NCBI GenBank assembly: GCA_934725285.1
Contig: CAKVBK010000005.1
Span: 1 to 44,731, forward strand
Direction of reading: 5' to 3'
From: an uncultured Bacteroidales bacterium
GTDB lineage: Bacteria > Bacteroidota > Bacteroidia > Bacteroidales > UBA932
DNA length: 44,731 bases
The position numbers and the translations under genes were made by a program. The notes below the pieces were generated by a model, which was not told where the DNA came from, ran no database searches, and saw only the letters and a program-made list of their open reading frames with translations. Positions 33,641 to 41,597 of this stretch are shown in pieces; within the stretch, counting starts at the first letter, position 1, and every line of letters begins with the position of its first letter.

Positions 33641-36049
33641 ATGGTGAAAAATAAAATATTGTCGCTGGCCGGTGCGGTGGCGCTCATATCCGCGTCCTGC
33701 GGAACACCGGACTATAAGGATGCCTCTCTTTCTGCTGAGGTTCGTACCGAGGCGTTGCTGAGGCTGATGACATTGGAGGAGAAGGTCGGTCAGGTTATCT
33801 GTCCGCTTGGCTGGCCGATGTATGAGAAGGTAGGGGTGGATTCCGTGACGGTATCGGAGAGATATAAGGATTTCATTGACAACCGGCACGGAGGAATGCT
33901 TTGGGGAACGTTCCGGGCTGACCCGTGGACCAGGAAGACACTTGAGAATGGTCTTAATCCGCGTCTGGCTGCGGAGGCTTACAACCAACTTCAGCGTTAT
34001 GCGATCGAGCACAGCCGTCTGGGTATTCCTGTGATGCTTGCCGAGGAGGCTCCGCACGGGCATATGGCCATCGGCACGACAGTGTTCCCTACCAGTATCG
34101 GGATGGCGTCCACTTGGGACACTACCTTGATCACGAAGGTCGGGAGAGTCATTGCCGAGGAAGTCAGGGCGCAGGGCGGACACATCGGCTATGGTCCGGT
34201 GATTGATCTGGCGAGGGAATTGAGGTGGTCCCGTGTCGAGGAGACGTATGGAGAGGACGTGTTTCTGTCCTCTGAGATGGCCTCGGCGATGGTTCGCGGG
34301 ACAAGCCCAAAGCATAACGGCTACGATAAAGGTGTCATTTCCACATTGAAGCACTTCGCTGCTTATGGAATCCCGGAAGGAGGCCATAACGGCAATCCGT
34401 CATTCGTCGGGGAGCGTGAGCTTAGAGAGAATTTCCTGCCGCCGTTCAAGGCTGCCATTGACGAGGGGGCGTTGTCCGTGATGACTTCATACAACTCTTT
34501 GGACGGCATTCCCAGTACCGCCAATTCTCATCTGTTCCGCGACATCCTGCGGAAAGAATGGGGTTTTGAAGGGTTCGTCGTGTCTGATTTGGAGAGCATC
34601 GACGGGCTGGCCGGAAGCCATCATATCGCTTCGGACAGGCAGGAAGCCGGGGAAATAGCGTTGAACGCCGGTGTGGATGTGGATTTGGGAGCGAATTGTT
34701 TCTCTTTGCTGGCTGAGTCTGTGCGTGGTGGACGAATCCCGGAGAAAGTCTTGGATGAGGCTGTCCGCCGTGTGCTGCTGTACAAATTCAAGTTCGGCCT
34801 TTTTGACAATCCTTATATTGATGAGGATGCCGCTTCGGACGTTGTCCGGTCTCCGGAACACATCAAAACCGCGCTTCAGGCGGCTCTGGAAGGTGTTGTC
34901 CTTTTGGAGAACAATGGTGTGCTGCCTCTGGACAAAGGAATTAAAGTGGCTGTCATAGGACCGAATGCGGATAATGTCTACAATCAGCTCGGGGACTATA
35001 CCGCGCCTCAGGATCCGGCCAACGTCAAGACGATGCTTGACGGAATCAAAGCCAAGGTCGGCGATGGAAATGTCATTTACGCAAAGGGCTGCGCTGTCCG
35101 TGACGAGGCGTCCGCTGACATTCCGGCCGCTGTCCGTGCCGTCCGTGCCGCCGATGTGGCGGTTGTTGTCGTCGGAGGGTCCAGCGCCCGTGATTTCAAG
35201 ACGAAATATATCGACACAGGTGCCGCGGTGGTCGATTCCAAGGCTGTCAGCGATATGGAATCCGGGGAAGGTTTCGACCGTTCCACTTTGACTTTGCTTG
35301 GCTGTCAGCAGGAACTTCTGGAGGCCGTGCGTCGAATCGGCAAGCCGATGGTCGTTGTCTATGTCGAGGGCCGTCCTTTGGACAAACGTTGGGCAAAGGA
35401 CAACGCGGACGCTCTCTTGACTATGTGGTATCCAGGTCAGGAGGGAGGAAACGCGCTTGCCGATGTGCTGTTCGGGGATTATAATCCGGCCGGCCGTCTG
35501 CCGGTCTCTGTGCCTCGCGAGGTCGGGCAGCTTCCCGTTTATTACAACAAGAAGTTCCCTGTGGGACACGATTACGTTGAGGTTCCGTCGGCTCCGCTTT
35601 ATCCGTTCGGCTATGGGCTTAGCTATACTAAGTTTAGCTATGATGATTTGTGTGTGACTCCGGTGTCCCCGGCACAGACCGCTTCCGGCAAGTGCTCCGA
35701 AAAGGATGTTGTAGCTGTGCCGATGGCTGGGAAGGGAATATCGGATGATTTGGTTGAGGTGTCGGTCATCGTGTCAAATGTCGGTGACTATGATGGTGAT
35801 GAGGTTGTTCAGCTATACTTGACTGATCTCAAGGCCAGTGTGACACGTCCTAACAAACAGCTTAGGGCTTTCCGTCGTCTGCATATCAGGGCGGGGGAGT
35901 CGGAGTCAGTCAAGTTTACTCTCCGTGCTTCCGATTTTGCTTTGTATGACAGGAATATGCATTATGTGGTAGAGCCAGGTGATTTTCGGATCGCCATTGG
36001 AGCCTCTTCCACTGACATCCGCGCTGAACAAAATGTCTCTGTCCTGTAA
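33641..36049 (+). CDS. GH3 family beta-glycosidase lipoprotein
   Basis: The 802-residue protein has a lipobox (ALISASC). The GH3 N-terminal barrel carries the nucleophile Asp316 in GFVVSDLESI, with KHFAAYG and ARELRWSRVEETYGED as conserved stretches. The alpha/beta sandwich domain holds the probable acid/base Glu543 in GEGFDR, and a C-terminal FN3-like domain ends the protein. GH3 enzymes release terminal beta-glucose, xylose or GlcNAc; the layout (barrel, sandwich, FN3) is that of beta-glucosidase/xylosidase types rather than the short NagZ type, so the cleaved sugar is uncertain. The gene is 39 bases after GH20 and is the last gene of the locus. Confidence 0.92.
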   Translation: MVKNKILSLAGAVALISASCGTPDYKDASLSAEVRTEALLRLMTLEEKVGQVICPLGWPMYEKVGVDSVTVSERYKDFIDNRHGGMLWGTFRADPWTRKTLENGLNPRLAAEAYNQLQRYAIEHSRLGIPVMLAEEAPHGHMAIGTTVFPTSIGMASTWDTTLITKVGRVIAEEVRAQGGHIGYGPVIDLARELRWSRVEETYGEDVFLSSEMASAMVRGTSPKHNGYDKGVISTLKHFAAYGIPEGGHNGNPSFVGERELRENFLPPFKAAIDEGALSVMTSYNSLDGIPSTANSHLFRDILRKEWGFEGFVVSDLESIDGLAGSHHIASDRQEAGEIALNAGVDVDLGANCFSLLAESVRGGRIPEKVLDEAVRRVLLYKFKFGLFDNPYIDEDAASDVVRSPEHIKTALQAALEGVVLLENNGVLPLDKGIKVAVIGPNADNVYNQLGDYTAPQDPANVKTMLDGIKAKVGDGNVIYAKGCAVRDEASADIPAAVRAVRAADVAVVVVGGSSARDFKTKYIDTGAAVVDSKAVSDMESGEGFDRSTLTLLGCQQELLEAVRRIGKPMVVVYVEGRPLDKRWAKDNADALLTMWYPGQEGGNALADVLFGDYNPAGRLPVSVPREVGQLPVYYNKKFPVGHDYVEVPSAPLYPFGYGLSYTKFSYDDLCVTPVSPAQTASGKCSEKDVVAVPMAGKGISDDLVEVSVIVSNVGDYDGDEVVQLYLTDLKASVTRPNKQLRAFRRLHIRAGESESVKFTLRASDFALYDRNMHYVVEPGDFRIAIGASSTDIRAEQNVSVL

Positions 36050-36069
36050 TATTCCTTAGAGGAAGAAAC

Positions 36070-36144
36070 TACGACAAAGGGTTGGAACAAAAGTTAAAAG
36101 GAACACCGGCAAGGTCGGCAGTAATACGACAAAGGGTTGGAACT
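36070..36144 (+). repeat. 19-bp direct repeat beside tRNA-Pro
   Basis: TACGACAAAGGGTTGGAAC occurs at 36070-36088 and again at 36125-36143, 55 bases apart. In both copies GTT follows 4 bases later (AAAA versus TTTC between). A third, inverted partial copy (TTCCAACCCTTTGTCG, 36149-36164) pairs with the second copy and reaches 3 bases into the tRNA-Pro gene. Confidence 0.8.
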
Positions 36145-36164
36145 TTCGTTCCAACCCTTTGTCG
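36127..36164 (-). terminator. Hairpin at the 3' end of tRNA-Pro
   Basis: A 16-bp perfect stem (36127-36142 with 36149-36164) has a 6-base loop. Read on the minus strand it starts within the last 3 bases of tRNA-Pro and probably ends or protects that transcript; read on the plus strand it could stop the GH3 transcript. There is no T-run on either side, so it is not a classical intrinsic terminator. Confidence 0.55.
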
Positions 36165-36234
36165 GGATGATCCGACTCGAACGGACGACCCCTACGTCCC
36201 GAACGTAGTGCGCTACCAACTGCGCTACATCCCG
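36162..36234 (-). tRNA. tRNA-Pro (anticodon CGG)
   Basis: On the minus strand the 73-base sequence folds as a full cloverleaf. The acceptor CGGGATG pairs with CATCCCG, the D arm is GCGC/GCGC, the anticodon stem CTACG/CGTAG carries loop TTCGGGA (anticodon CGG), and the T arm is GTCCG-TTCGAGT-CGGAT. The C1-G72 first pair is characteristic of bacterial tRNA-Pro. CCA is not encoded. It lies 59 bases downstream of rpsT and is probably on the same transcript. Confidence 0.95.
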
Positions 36235-36293
36235 ATTGCCATTTTGGCTTACGGCTCAAAAGGCAGCCTCGGGAGACTGCCTTTCGATATTCC

Positions 36294-36548
36294 TTATGCG
36301 AGTTTGTTGATATAAACCGCAATACCACTCTTGAGATTGGCGGCCTTGTTCTGATGAATAACCCCGATCTTCGCGAGTTTGTCAATCATCTTATAGACCT
36401 TAGGAGCGCCATCCTCGGCAGCCTTCTTGTCAGTAGTGTTACGAATCGCGCGGATCGCGTTCCTCGTCGTCTTTGCATAATACTTATTATGCAATCTGCG
36501 CCTCTCGCTTTGGCGATTGGCCTTTTTTGCTGATGCGTGATTTGCCAT
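36294..36548 (-). CDS. rpsT: 30S ribosomal protein S20
   Basis: The 84-residue, very basic protein begins [20 protein letters not shown] and has the all-helical pattern of S20, with ARG/LYS-rich segments ([20 protein letters not shown]) and a C-terminal [13 protein letters not shown]20 binds 16S rRNA in the small subunit body. Length is normal. It sits between two tRNA genes on the same strand, 22 bases after tRNA-Glu, and appears to be served by the consensus promoter in front of tRNA-Glu, so the tRNA must be cut from the mRNA. Confidence 0.97.
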   Translation of the reverse strand: MANHASAKKANRQSERRRLHNKYYAKTTRNAIRAIRNTTDKKAAEDGAPKVYKMIDKLAKIGVIHQNKAANLKSGIAVYINKLA

Positions 36549-36570
36549 CGTTTTTATTTTTTAATATTTG

Positions 36571-36642
36571 TAGTGGGTAGGAGAATCGAACTCCTATTGC
36601 GGGAATGAAAATCCCGAGTACTAACCGTTATACGAACCCACC
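36571..36642 (-). tRNA. tRNA-Glu (anticodon TTC)
   Basis: On the minus strand the 72-base sequence folds as a cloverleaf. The acceptor GGTGGGT pairs with ACCCACT (G-T at the first pair), the anticodon stem CGGGA/TCCCG carries loop TTTTCAT (anticodon TTC), and the T arm is AGGAG-TTCGATT-CTCCT. CCA is not encoded. Its promoter lies about 45 bases upstream, with two small hairpins between. Confidence 0.95.
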
Positions 36643-36675
36643 AAACTTGTTTCAAGTTTTGGACAACGTGTCCAA
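36643..36675 (-). promoter_or_regulatory. Two adjoining palindromes in the tRNA-Glu leader
   Basis: AAACTTG-TTT-CAAGTTT (36643-36659) and TTGGACA-ACG-TGTCCAA (36659-36675) are both perfect 7-bp stems with 3-base loops and share one base. They fill the leader between the promoter and the first base of tRNA-Glu. They may guide 5' processing or serve as an operator; nothing more can be said from sequence. Confidence 0.5.
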
Positions 36676-36684
36676 ATTGGGATG

Positions 36685-36715
36685 CAAATATATGGATAAT
36701 TTTCGACCTTACAAA
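36685..36715 (-). promoter_or_regulatory. Consensus promoter for tRNA-Glu/rpsT/tRNA-Pro
   Basis: On the minus strand TTTG (36712-36715) and TATATTTG (36685-36692) are separated by exactly 19 bases, a perfect match to the Bacteroidota primary-sigma consensus. The strength fits a stable-RNA and ribosomal-protein transcript. Confidence 0.85.
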
Positions 36716-36736
36716 ATAATTCGGCCGTTATTTGCC

Positions 36737-37753
36737 TTATTTGCTCTCATTACCGTCCTCATCCCACTCAAACGAGTACAAAAGTGATTCTGTCTGCCTG
36801 AGATATTGCCGCTTGTCATATTTGGGAGCGTAAACCCATGCCTCCAGGACAATGATGTCCTTGCCATCCTTGCTGTAGAAGGAATGTGACACGAACGGGC
36901 CGCCCATAAAATCATTATAGACCTCCCAAAGGCCTCTCGTCTCCACGAAATCCATGTCATGGTACTTCAGAAATTTGATCCCCGGCTTTACGAACACGCT
37001 TGTTGTCATGTATGTGTTGTCCAGCATGCCCGGGACATATTCCTTGAGGAACTCGTTGCGTTTGGCGATGATGTTCTCTTCGGAGAACGGCTCCTCGTCA
37101 GTCGCCGGGTACTTGTAGATGAATATACCCTGTGTCGTGTACTGTTTCTCGTCCGCAATCCAGATGAAATCATCAGTGGCTTTTTTCAAGGTGTACCCGA
37201 CAGGGAAGTGAACCTTGCCGCCGATCATATTGTCCACAACATCAGCCAGCTTCGATTCCTCGTAGAGCAATGTGTTGGCTATGACCCTGTTCCTTTCCGC
37301 CTGCTCTATAGCTCCGGTGATGTTCTCACCGTTCCTGTCAAGCACGACAGCGGCCGAGTCCGCGCATGAAGCGTTGACTTGGATCACACACTGCGGGTGA
37401 GCCCAGACGTCCGTTCTGTAGACGACCCCCTGTTTTGTGACAGTCGAGTCGATGTTGAAGATCACTATGTTTCTGTGGAGCTTGAACATGTCGGTGAAAG
37501 CCGCCGGAGAGAGGTTCACCAATGAGTAAAGCGGCTCCCTTTGCGGAAGGTAGTCGCAGTCTCTGGCGAGAAGGCTGCCGATCTCGTTGCCGAGGTTCCC
37601 TTCCCAATTGTCCTTGCCAATGACCACGATGACTTCCCCTGCCTTCCCTGAGACGTTGGGCAGCAGAGGCTTTGTGTTGTTCCTGCACGAGAAAGCGCTG
37701 ACCAGTGCCAGCATGCAGATGAGGATTGTTGATATTCTTTTCATCATATTCAT
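36737..37753 (-). CDS. DUF4837 family lipoprotein
   Basis: The 338-residue protein begins with a signal and lipobox (LVSAFSC, Cys about 23) and matches the Bacteroidota DUF4837 family: KAGEVIVVIGKDNWEG, NLSPAAFTDMFKLHRNIVIF, ETRGLWEVYNDFMGGPFVSH and VYAPKYDKRQYLRQTESLLY are typical stretches. Function is not known. It follows rseP by only 7 bases on the same strand, so it is likely co-transcribed with the envelope-related M23-dxr-rseP group. Several Met codons stand at the start (MNMMKR); the first is used here, but the fourth is equally possible. Confidence 0.88.
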   Translation of the reverse strand: MNMMKRISTILICMLALVSAFSCRNNTKPLLPNVSGKAGEVIVVIGKDNWEGNLGNEIGSLLARDCDYLPQREPLYSLVNLSPAAFTDMFKLHRNIVIFNIDSTVTKQGVVYRTDVWAHPQCVIQVNASCADSAAVVLDRNGENITGAIEQAERNRVIANTLLYEESKLADVVDNMIGGKVHFPVGYTLKKATDDFIWIADEKQYTTQGIFIYKYPATDEEPFSEENIIAKRNEFLKEYVPGMLDNTYMTTSVFVKPGIKFLKYHDMDFVETRGLWEVYNDFMGGPFVSHSFYSKDGKDIIVLEAWVYAPKYDKRQYLRQTESLLYSFEWDEDGNESK

Positions 37754-37760
37754 TTTGTTT

Positions 37761-39104
37761 TTAACGGATCAGTCTTGCGATGTCGTTTCCGAACGCAAGC
37801 ACCATCAGCATCATAAGCAGGAACATCCCGACAATCTGCGCTGCAGTGAGGAACCTGTCGCTCGGCTTGCGTCCGGTTATCATTTCGTAGAGGCAGAAAA
37901 CGATGTGGCCTCCGTCAAGGGCTGGAATCGGCAGGAGATTCATCACCCCGAGCATTATTGAGAGCAGAGCGAGGATATTCAGAAAACGGTACCAGTCCCA
38001 CGTCGCGGGAAAAACCTGTCCGATGGCGATGAAGCTGCCAACCGACTTGTAGGCCTCCGTGCTTGGCGAGGCTACAAGCTTCAAATCCCTAAGATACCCT
38101 CCGATGGTGTCGAAAGTCAGTTTGACACCCGCCGGAATGGCGCTGGCCAATGAATATTCCTTCGTCGTCACACCTGGAATCTGCATGAATATTCCGATCC
38201 TGCCGGCAGTGTCCACCTGAAGCGGAATGGCGAGTGTGTCGGAGTCTCTGAGAATGGTGGCAGTGACGGTTCCGCCGCGGATCTCGGAAAGATATTTCCT
38301 GGAATCCTGCACGAACGGTGTGCTGACGCTGTCCAAGGCTATGATTCTGTCGTCATGCCGCAGCCCTGCCGTGGAGTTTGCCGATGCGCTCATCACCGAG
38401 TCTATGACGAACGGGACAGCGAGATCGAACACACCTGGAGTGTTCAGCACCGCGCCGATCTTCGATCGGTCGATGTAAAGGTCCACGGTGTCCTTGTCCC
38501 TAAGTACCGTGACCTTGCTGACATTCCTGCGCGCCAGATCCGCCTGGAGCATTCCGAAATTTTCGGGGACATATTCATCCATCTTGATGATGTGGTCGCC
38601 GTTGCGGAATCCCAGTTCGACTCCCAACTCATTGGTGTAGATCTGGCTGCCGTCGTTGCTGATGTAGGCGCTTCCCCAGACCGCCATGATGCAGATGTAG
38701 GCGAGTATCGCGAATATGAAGTTGTAAAGTACGCCGCCGCCCATCACCAGAAGTCTCTGCCATGCCTTCTTTGTACGGAATTCCCACGGTTGCGGATCTT
38801 TTTTCATCGATTCCAGATCCATCGACTCGTCGATCATTCCGCAGATCTTGCAGTAACCGCCCAGCGGCAGCCAGCCGATGCCATATTCAGTCTCCCAATC
38901 CTTGGCTTTCGGGAATATCTTTGTGAACCATTTCCCCTTGGTGCTGAACAATTTTGTGCCTCCGGCGTCGAAAAACAAAAAGAATTTATCCACCCTGATT
39001 CCGAACAGCTTAGCGAAAGTGAAATGCCCGAACTCGTGGATCACTATAAGTATGGAAAGCGCAAGAATGACTTGCAGGATCTTCATCAGAACAATCATCA
39101 TCAA
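37761..39104 (-). CDS. rseP: Site-2 membrane metalloprotease RseP
   Basis: The 447-residue inner-membrane protease carries the zinc motif H23-E-F-G-H27 in its first membrane segment and the third ligand region NLLPIPALDGGH (Asp397) near the C-terminus. A PDZ-like region lies in the middle third and three to four hydrophobic segments are visible. RseP cuts membrane-embedded substrates such as anti-sigma factors and leftover signal peptides. In Bacteroidota it could act on FecR-type anti-sigmas like the one in this window, but that is inference. It overlaps the end of dxr by 4 bases; the start may be any of the ATGs in MMMIVLMK. Confidence 0.95.
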   Translation of the reverse strand: MMMIVLMKILQVILALSILIVIHEFGHFTFAKLFGIRVDKFFLFFDAGGTKLFSTKGKWFTKIFPKAKDWETEYGIGWLPLGGYCKICGMIDESMDLESMKKDPQPWEFRTKKAWQRLLVMGGGVLYNFIFAILAYICIMAVWGSAYISNDGSQIYTNELGVELGFRNGDHIIKMDEYVPENFGMLQADLARRNVSKVTVLRDKDTVDLYIDRSKIGAVLNTPGVFDLAVPFVIDSVMSASANSTAGLRHDDRIIALDSVSTPFVQDSRKYLSEIRGGTVTATILRDSDTLAIPLQVDTAGRIGIFMQIPGVTTKEYSLASAIPAGVKLTFDTIGGYLRDLKLVASPSTEAYKSVGSFIAIGQVFPATWDWYRFLNILALLSIMLGVMNLLPIPALDGGHIVFCLYEMITGRKPSDRFLTAAQIVGMFLLMMLMVLAFGNDIARLIR

Positions 39105-40273
39105 CCTCTCTTGGCTATGGCCTCAATCTTCCTTTGGGCCAATGAATATATTTCCTCGTTTGTCTTGAATATCTCCTCGATGGACGGCTCTTTTATGAAC
39201 GGGGCGCATTCCATGCATTCTCCGGCCACATCCGTGATGTCATAGAACGAAATCCTGTCATGAAGGAACGCCGCCACAGCAGCCTCGTTCGCCGCGTTCA
39301 GGGCGCACGGAATATTCCCGCCTTTTTCCAAAGCCTTGTAGGCCAGGGCAAGCGCCGGGAACTTGTCTGTGTCGGGCTTGAAGAAAGAGATGCCGCCCAG
39401 TTCCGCGAAATCCAGTTTCTTGTTTGCCAACGGTAGCCTTTCTGGAAATCCTATGGCGAACTGGATCGGTTCCCTCATGTCAGGGCATGCAAGCTGGGCG
39501 ATGATGGAACCGTCCTCATATTCAATCATGGAGTGTATGATTGACTCTGGGTGCACGACAACATTGATCCTGTCGGCGAGCGTGTCGAACAGCCATCTGG
39601 CCTCAATCACCTCGAAGCCTTTGTTCATCATTGTGGCCGAATCGATTGTGATTTTCGCCCCCATGCTCCAGTTCGGATGTCTCAAGGCCATGTCCTTCGT
39701 CGCCTTGCTGATCCGTTCCTTGTCCCATGTCCTGAACGGGCCTCCGGAAGCGGTCAGATGGATTCTGTGGATCGCATTGCCTTGCGCCGACAGCAAGCAC
39801 TGGAATATCGCCGAGTGCTCGGAGTCCACAGGCAGGATCGGAGCGTGGTGTTTCTTTGACAGTCCCATCACGATAGAGCCGGCGGCGACCAAGGTTTCCT
39901 TGTTTGCCAGGGCTATGACTTTCCCGGCCCCTATCGCAGACATTGTCGGGGCAAGTCCGCTGAATCCTACCATTGCGGCGACCACTATGTCCACCCTGTC
40001 ACTTGTCACAAGGTCGCAGACCGATTTCATGCCGGCAAAAACCTTCGTGTCCGTGCCGGCCAACGCGTCGGAGAGATCCTTGTATTTGGCCTCGTCGCAG
40101 ATGACGGCGTTGTTGGCGTCAAACTCTCTGGCCTGTCTGGCCATCAATTCCCAACTGCCTTTGCATGTGAGCAGTTCGACCTCAAACAGATCTCTGTGCT
40201 CTCTGATCACGTCGAGGGTCTGCCGGCCTATGGAACCGGTCGAGCCGAGTATGGCTATTCTTCTTTTTTCCAT
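39101..40273 (-). CDS. dxr: 1-deoxy-D-xylulose 5-phosphate reductoisomerase
   Basis: The 390-residue enzyme converts DXP to 2-C-methyl-D-erythritol 4-phosphate with NADPH, the committed step of the MEP isoprenoid pathway. The NADPH-binding motif GSTGSIG is at residues 10-16. The metal/substrate region PVDSEHSAIFQ, ASGGPFR, TMMNKGFEVIEARWLF and the C-terminal AANEAAVAAFL are all present and in order. Length is normal. The start codon overlaps the stop of the upstream M23 gene by one base (TGATG on the minus strand), and its end overlaps rseP by 4 bases, so the three are translationally coupled. Confidence 0.97.
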   Translation of the reverse strand: MEKRRIAILGSTGSIGRQTLDVIREHRDLFEVELLTCKGSWELMARQAREFDANNAVICDEAKYKDLSDALAGTDTKVFAGMKSVCDLVTSDRVDIVVAAMVGFSGLAPTMSAIGAGKVIALANKETLVAAGSIVMGLSKKHHAPILPVDSEHSAIFQCLLSAQGNAIHRIHLTASGGPFRTWDKERISKATKDMALRHPNWSMGAKITIDSATMMNKGFEVIEARWLFDTLADRINVVVHPESIIHSMIEYEDGSIIAQLACPDMREPIQFAIGFPERLPLANKKLDFAELGGISFFKPDTDKFPALALAYKALEKGGNIPCALNAANEAAVAAFLHDRISFYDITDVAGECMECAPFIKEPSIEEIFKTNEEIYSLAQRKIEAIAKRG

Positions 40274-41121
40274 CAGAAACTTATGTATTTAGTAGGGTCT
40301 ACCGCCTCACCCTTGTGCCAAAGCTCAAAATGAAGATGGTCCCCGTCGGAAAGCGATCCCGATCCACCGAGGACAGCGATCGGCATTCCCGCTGTCACCT
40401 TGTCCCCGGTCTTTTTCATCAACTTCTGGTTGTGTTTGTAGACAGAGATGATGTCACCTTCGTGCTGGATTCTTATCGTGTAGCCTTCCGTGTCTGTCCA
40501 ACCGTCTGAGATGACAGTGCCGTCGAGCACCGACATCACTACGGAATTGCCCGGGGCAGTGATGTCAATGTATGGATGCAGAGCTTTGTCATACCCCTGA
40601 GAGACAACACCCTTGAGCGGTGTGAAGAAGTGCATCCCCTCGATCGGAAGCGACCTTGAGGAATTGGACTTGATGTCGAACCTGTCTTCGGACACCACCT
40701 CCTGCCTGAGGAGGGAATCCTTTTCGGCAAGCCTCTTGTTGTCTATGGTTTCCGCCGCATTCTTCCTGACCTCCATCAGGCTGTCGATCTTAAGCGGCTC
40801 CTGACCGTCCACGACCCTTCGCAGATTCTCGGAATACAATTCCCATTTCGTGATCACGTTCCTCAGAGAGTCTACCCTTATGGCGTTCTGTATCGCGTCG
40901 TGCTTGGTGCGTGCGTCCGGGTAGCCCGGAATGAATGTCCGTATGGGTGTGAACGCTATGAGGCAGAAAATGACCGTGACAGTGACAACCACGGTTGTGA
41001 TCACCGTCACAAGGGCTCCTATTCTTGTGAATTTCCTTGACCACAGCTTGTCGTGTGTGTCGTCATCCACCAGTGTGATCCTGAAGTTATTGATTATGCC
41101 GTTTTTTTTCTGTTTGGACAT
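40273..41121 (-). CDS. Membrane-anchored M23 metallopeptidase
   Basis: The 282-residue protein has one membrane segment (about 35-60, a Val/Thr-rich stretch ending FCLIAF), a helical linker (about 75-150) and a C-terminal M23 domain (about 165-275). The zinc ligands are present as HPYID and HLHFE, with YKHNQ between them, so the peptidase looks active rather than degenerate. Such enzymes cut peptidoglycan cross-links or organise division-site hydrolases. It is the first gene of the minus-strand group with dxr and rseP, a pairing often seen in Bacteroidota. It is divergent from ruvX with 45 bases between start codons. Confidence 0.92.
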   Translation of the reverse strand: MSKQKKNGIINNFRITLVDDDTHDKLWSRKFTRIGALVTVITTVVVTVTVIFCLIAFTPIRTFIPGYPDARTKHDAIQNAIRVDSLRNVITKWELYSENLRRVVDGQEPLKIDSLMEVRKNAAETIDNKRLAEKDSLLRQEVVSEDRFDIKSNSSRSLPIEGMHFFTPLKGVVSQGYDKALHPYIDITAPGNSVVMSVLDGTVISDGWTDTEGYTIRIQHEGDIISVYKHNQKLMKKTGDKVTAGMPIAVLGGSGSLSDGDHLHFELWHKGEAVDPTKYISF

Positions 41122-41126
41122 ATAAT

Positions 41127-41157
41127 TTTGACTTGAAAGCCTTTTTCGTTAAATTTG
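41127..41157 (+). promoter_or_regulatory. Consensus promoter for ruvX, nearly leaderless
   Basis: TTTG (41127-41130) and TAAATTTG (41150-41157) are exactly 19 bases apart, a perfect Bacteroidota promoter. The -7 box ends only 9 bases before the ATG at 41167, so the transcript should begin about 2-6 bases before the start codon. A TTG in frame at 41155 lies inside the -7 box and can be excluded as a start. Confidence 0.8.
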
Positions 41158-41166
41158 CGGATTACA

Positions 41167-41586
41167 ATGGACAGGATTATAGGCATAGATTACGGACGCA
41201 AACGCGTTGGAGTCGCGGTCAGCGACCCGCTGGGAATATTTGCCTCAGCCCTGGACACGGTTCCGGCTGCAAAGATAATAGAATATATCAAAAATTATGC
41301 TCAAAAAGAGACCATAACACGCTTTGTGGTCGGCTATCCGATGAACATGAACAACAAGCCGTCCGAGGCGGCCGCCGACGTGGATATATTCTTGAAGAAC
41401 CTGGCCAAGGCTTTCCCCGGCATTCCTGTTACTCTTGAGGATGAACGGTTTACGTCAGTGCTTGCACATCGCGCGATGATAGACGGAGGGATGAAGGCGA
41501 AGGGCCGCAGGGACAAGACTTCCGTGGACAGGATCAGCGCCGCGATCATTCTCCAGAGCTATTTGGACAGGACAGGCAGAAACTAA
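41167..41586 (+). CDS. ruvX: Putative Holliday junction resolvase / pre-16S rRNA nuclease (YqgF)
   Basis: The 139-residue RNase H-fold nuclease opens with MDRIIGIDYGRKRVGVAVSD, placing the first catalytic Asp at residue 7. FVVGYPMNMNN, the second acidic site in LEDERFTS and the third in KTSVDRISAAIIL complete the family pattern. YqgF/RuvX is involved in 5' maturation of 16S rRNA and was first named as a resolvase. The ATG at 41167 is chosen because the in-frame TTG upstream lies within the promoter. def follows 11 bases later. Confidence 0.93.
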   Translation: MDRIIGIDYGRKRVGVAVSDPLGIFASALDTVPAAKIIEYIKNYAQKETITRFVVGYPMNMNNKPSEAAADVDIFLKNLAKAFPGIPVTLEDERFTSVLAHRAMIDGGMKAKGRRDKTSVDRISAAIILQSYLDRTGRN

Positions 41587-41597
41587 AGGTTAGAGTT

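Noticed and set aside
34487..35569. Minus-strand open frame (360 codons) within the GH3 gene
   Set aside because: GH3 catalytic motifs are intact on the plus strand, and the antisense product has no signal, domain or start context.
946..36049. CRISPR arrays, insertion sequences or prophage genes
   Set aside because: No regularly spaced short repeats, transposase or phage-like reading frames were seen in the accessory region.
36082..36315. Plus-strand 77-codon frame over tRNA-Pro
   Set aside because: It runs through the antisense of a well-folded tRNA gene and into rpsT; not a protein gene.
41155..41166. TTG start giving a longer RuvX
   Set aside because: The TTG is part of the -7 promoter box, so it should not be in the transcript.
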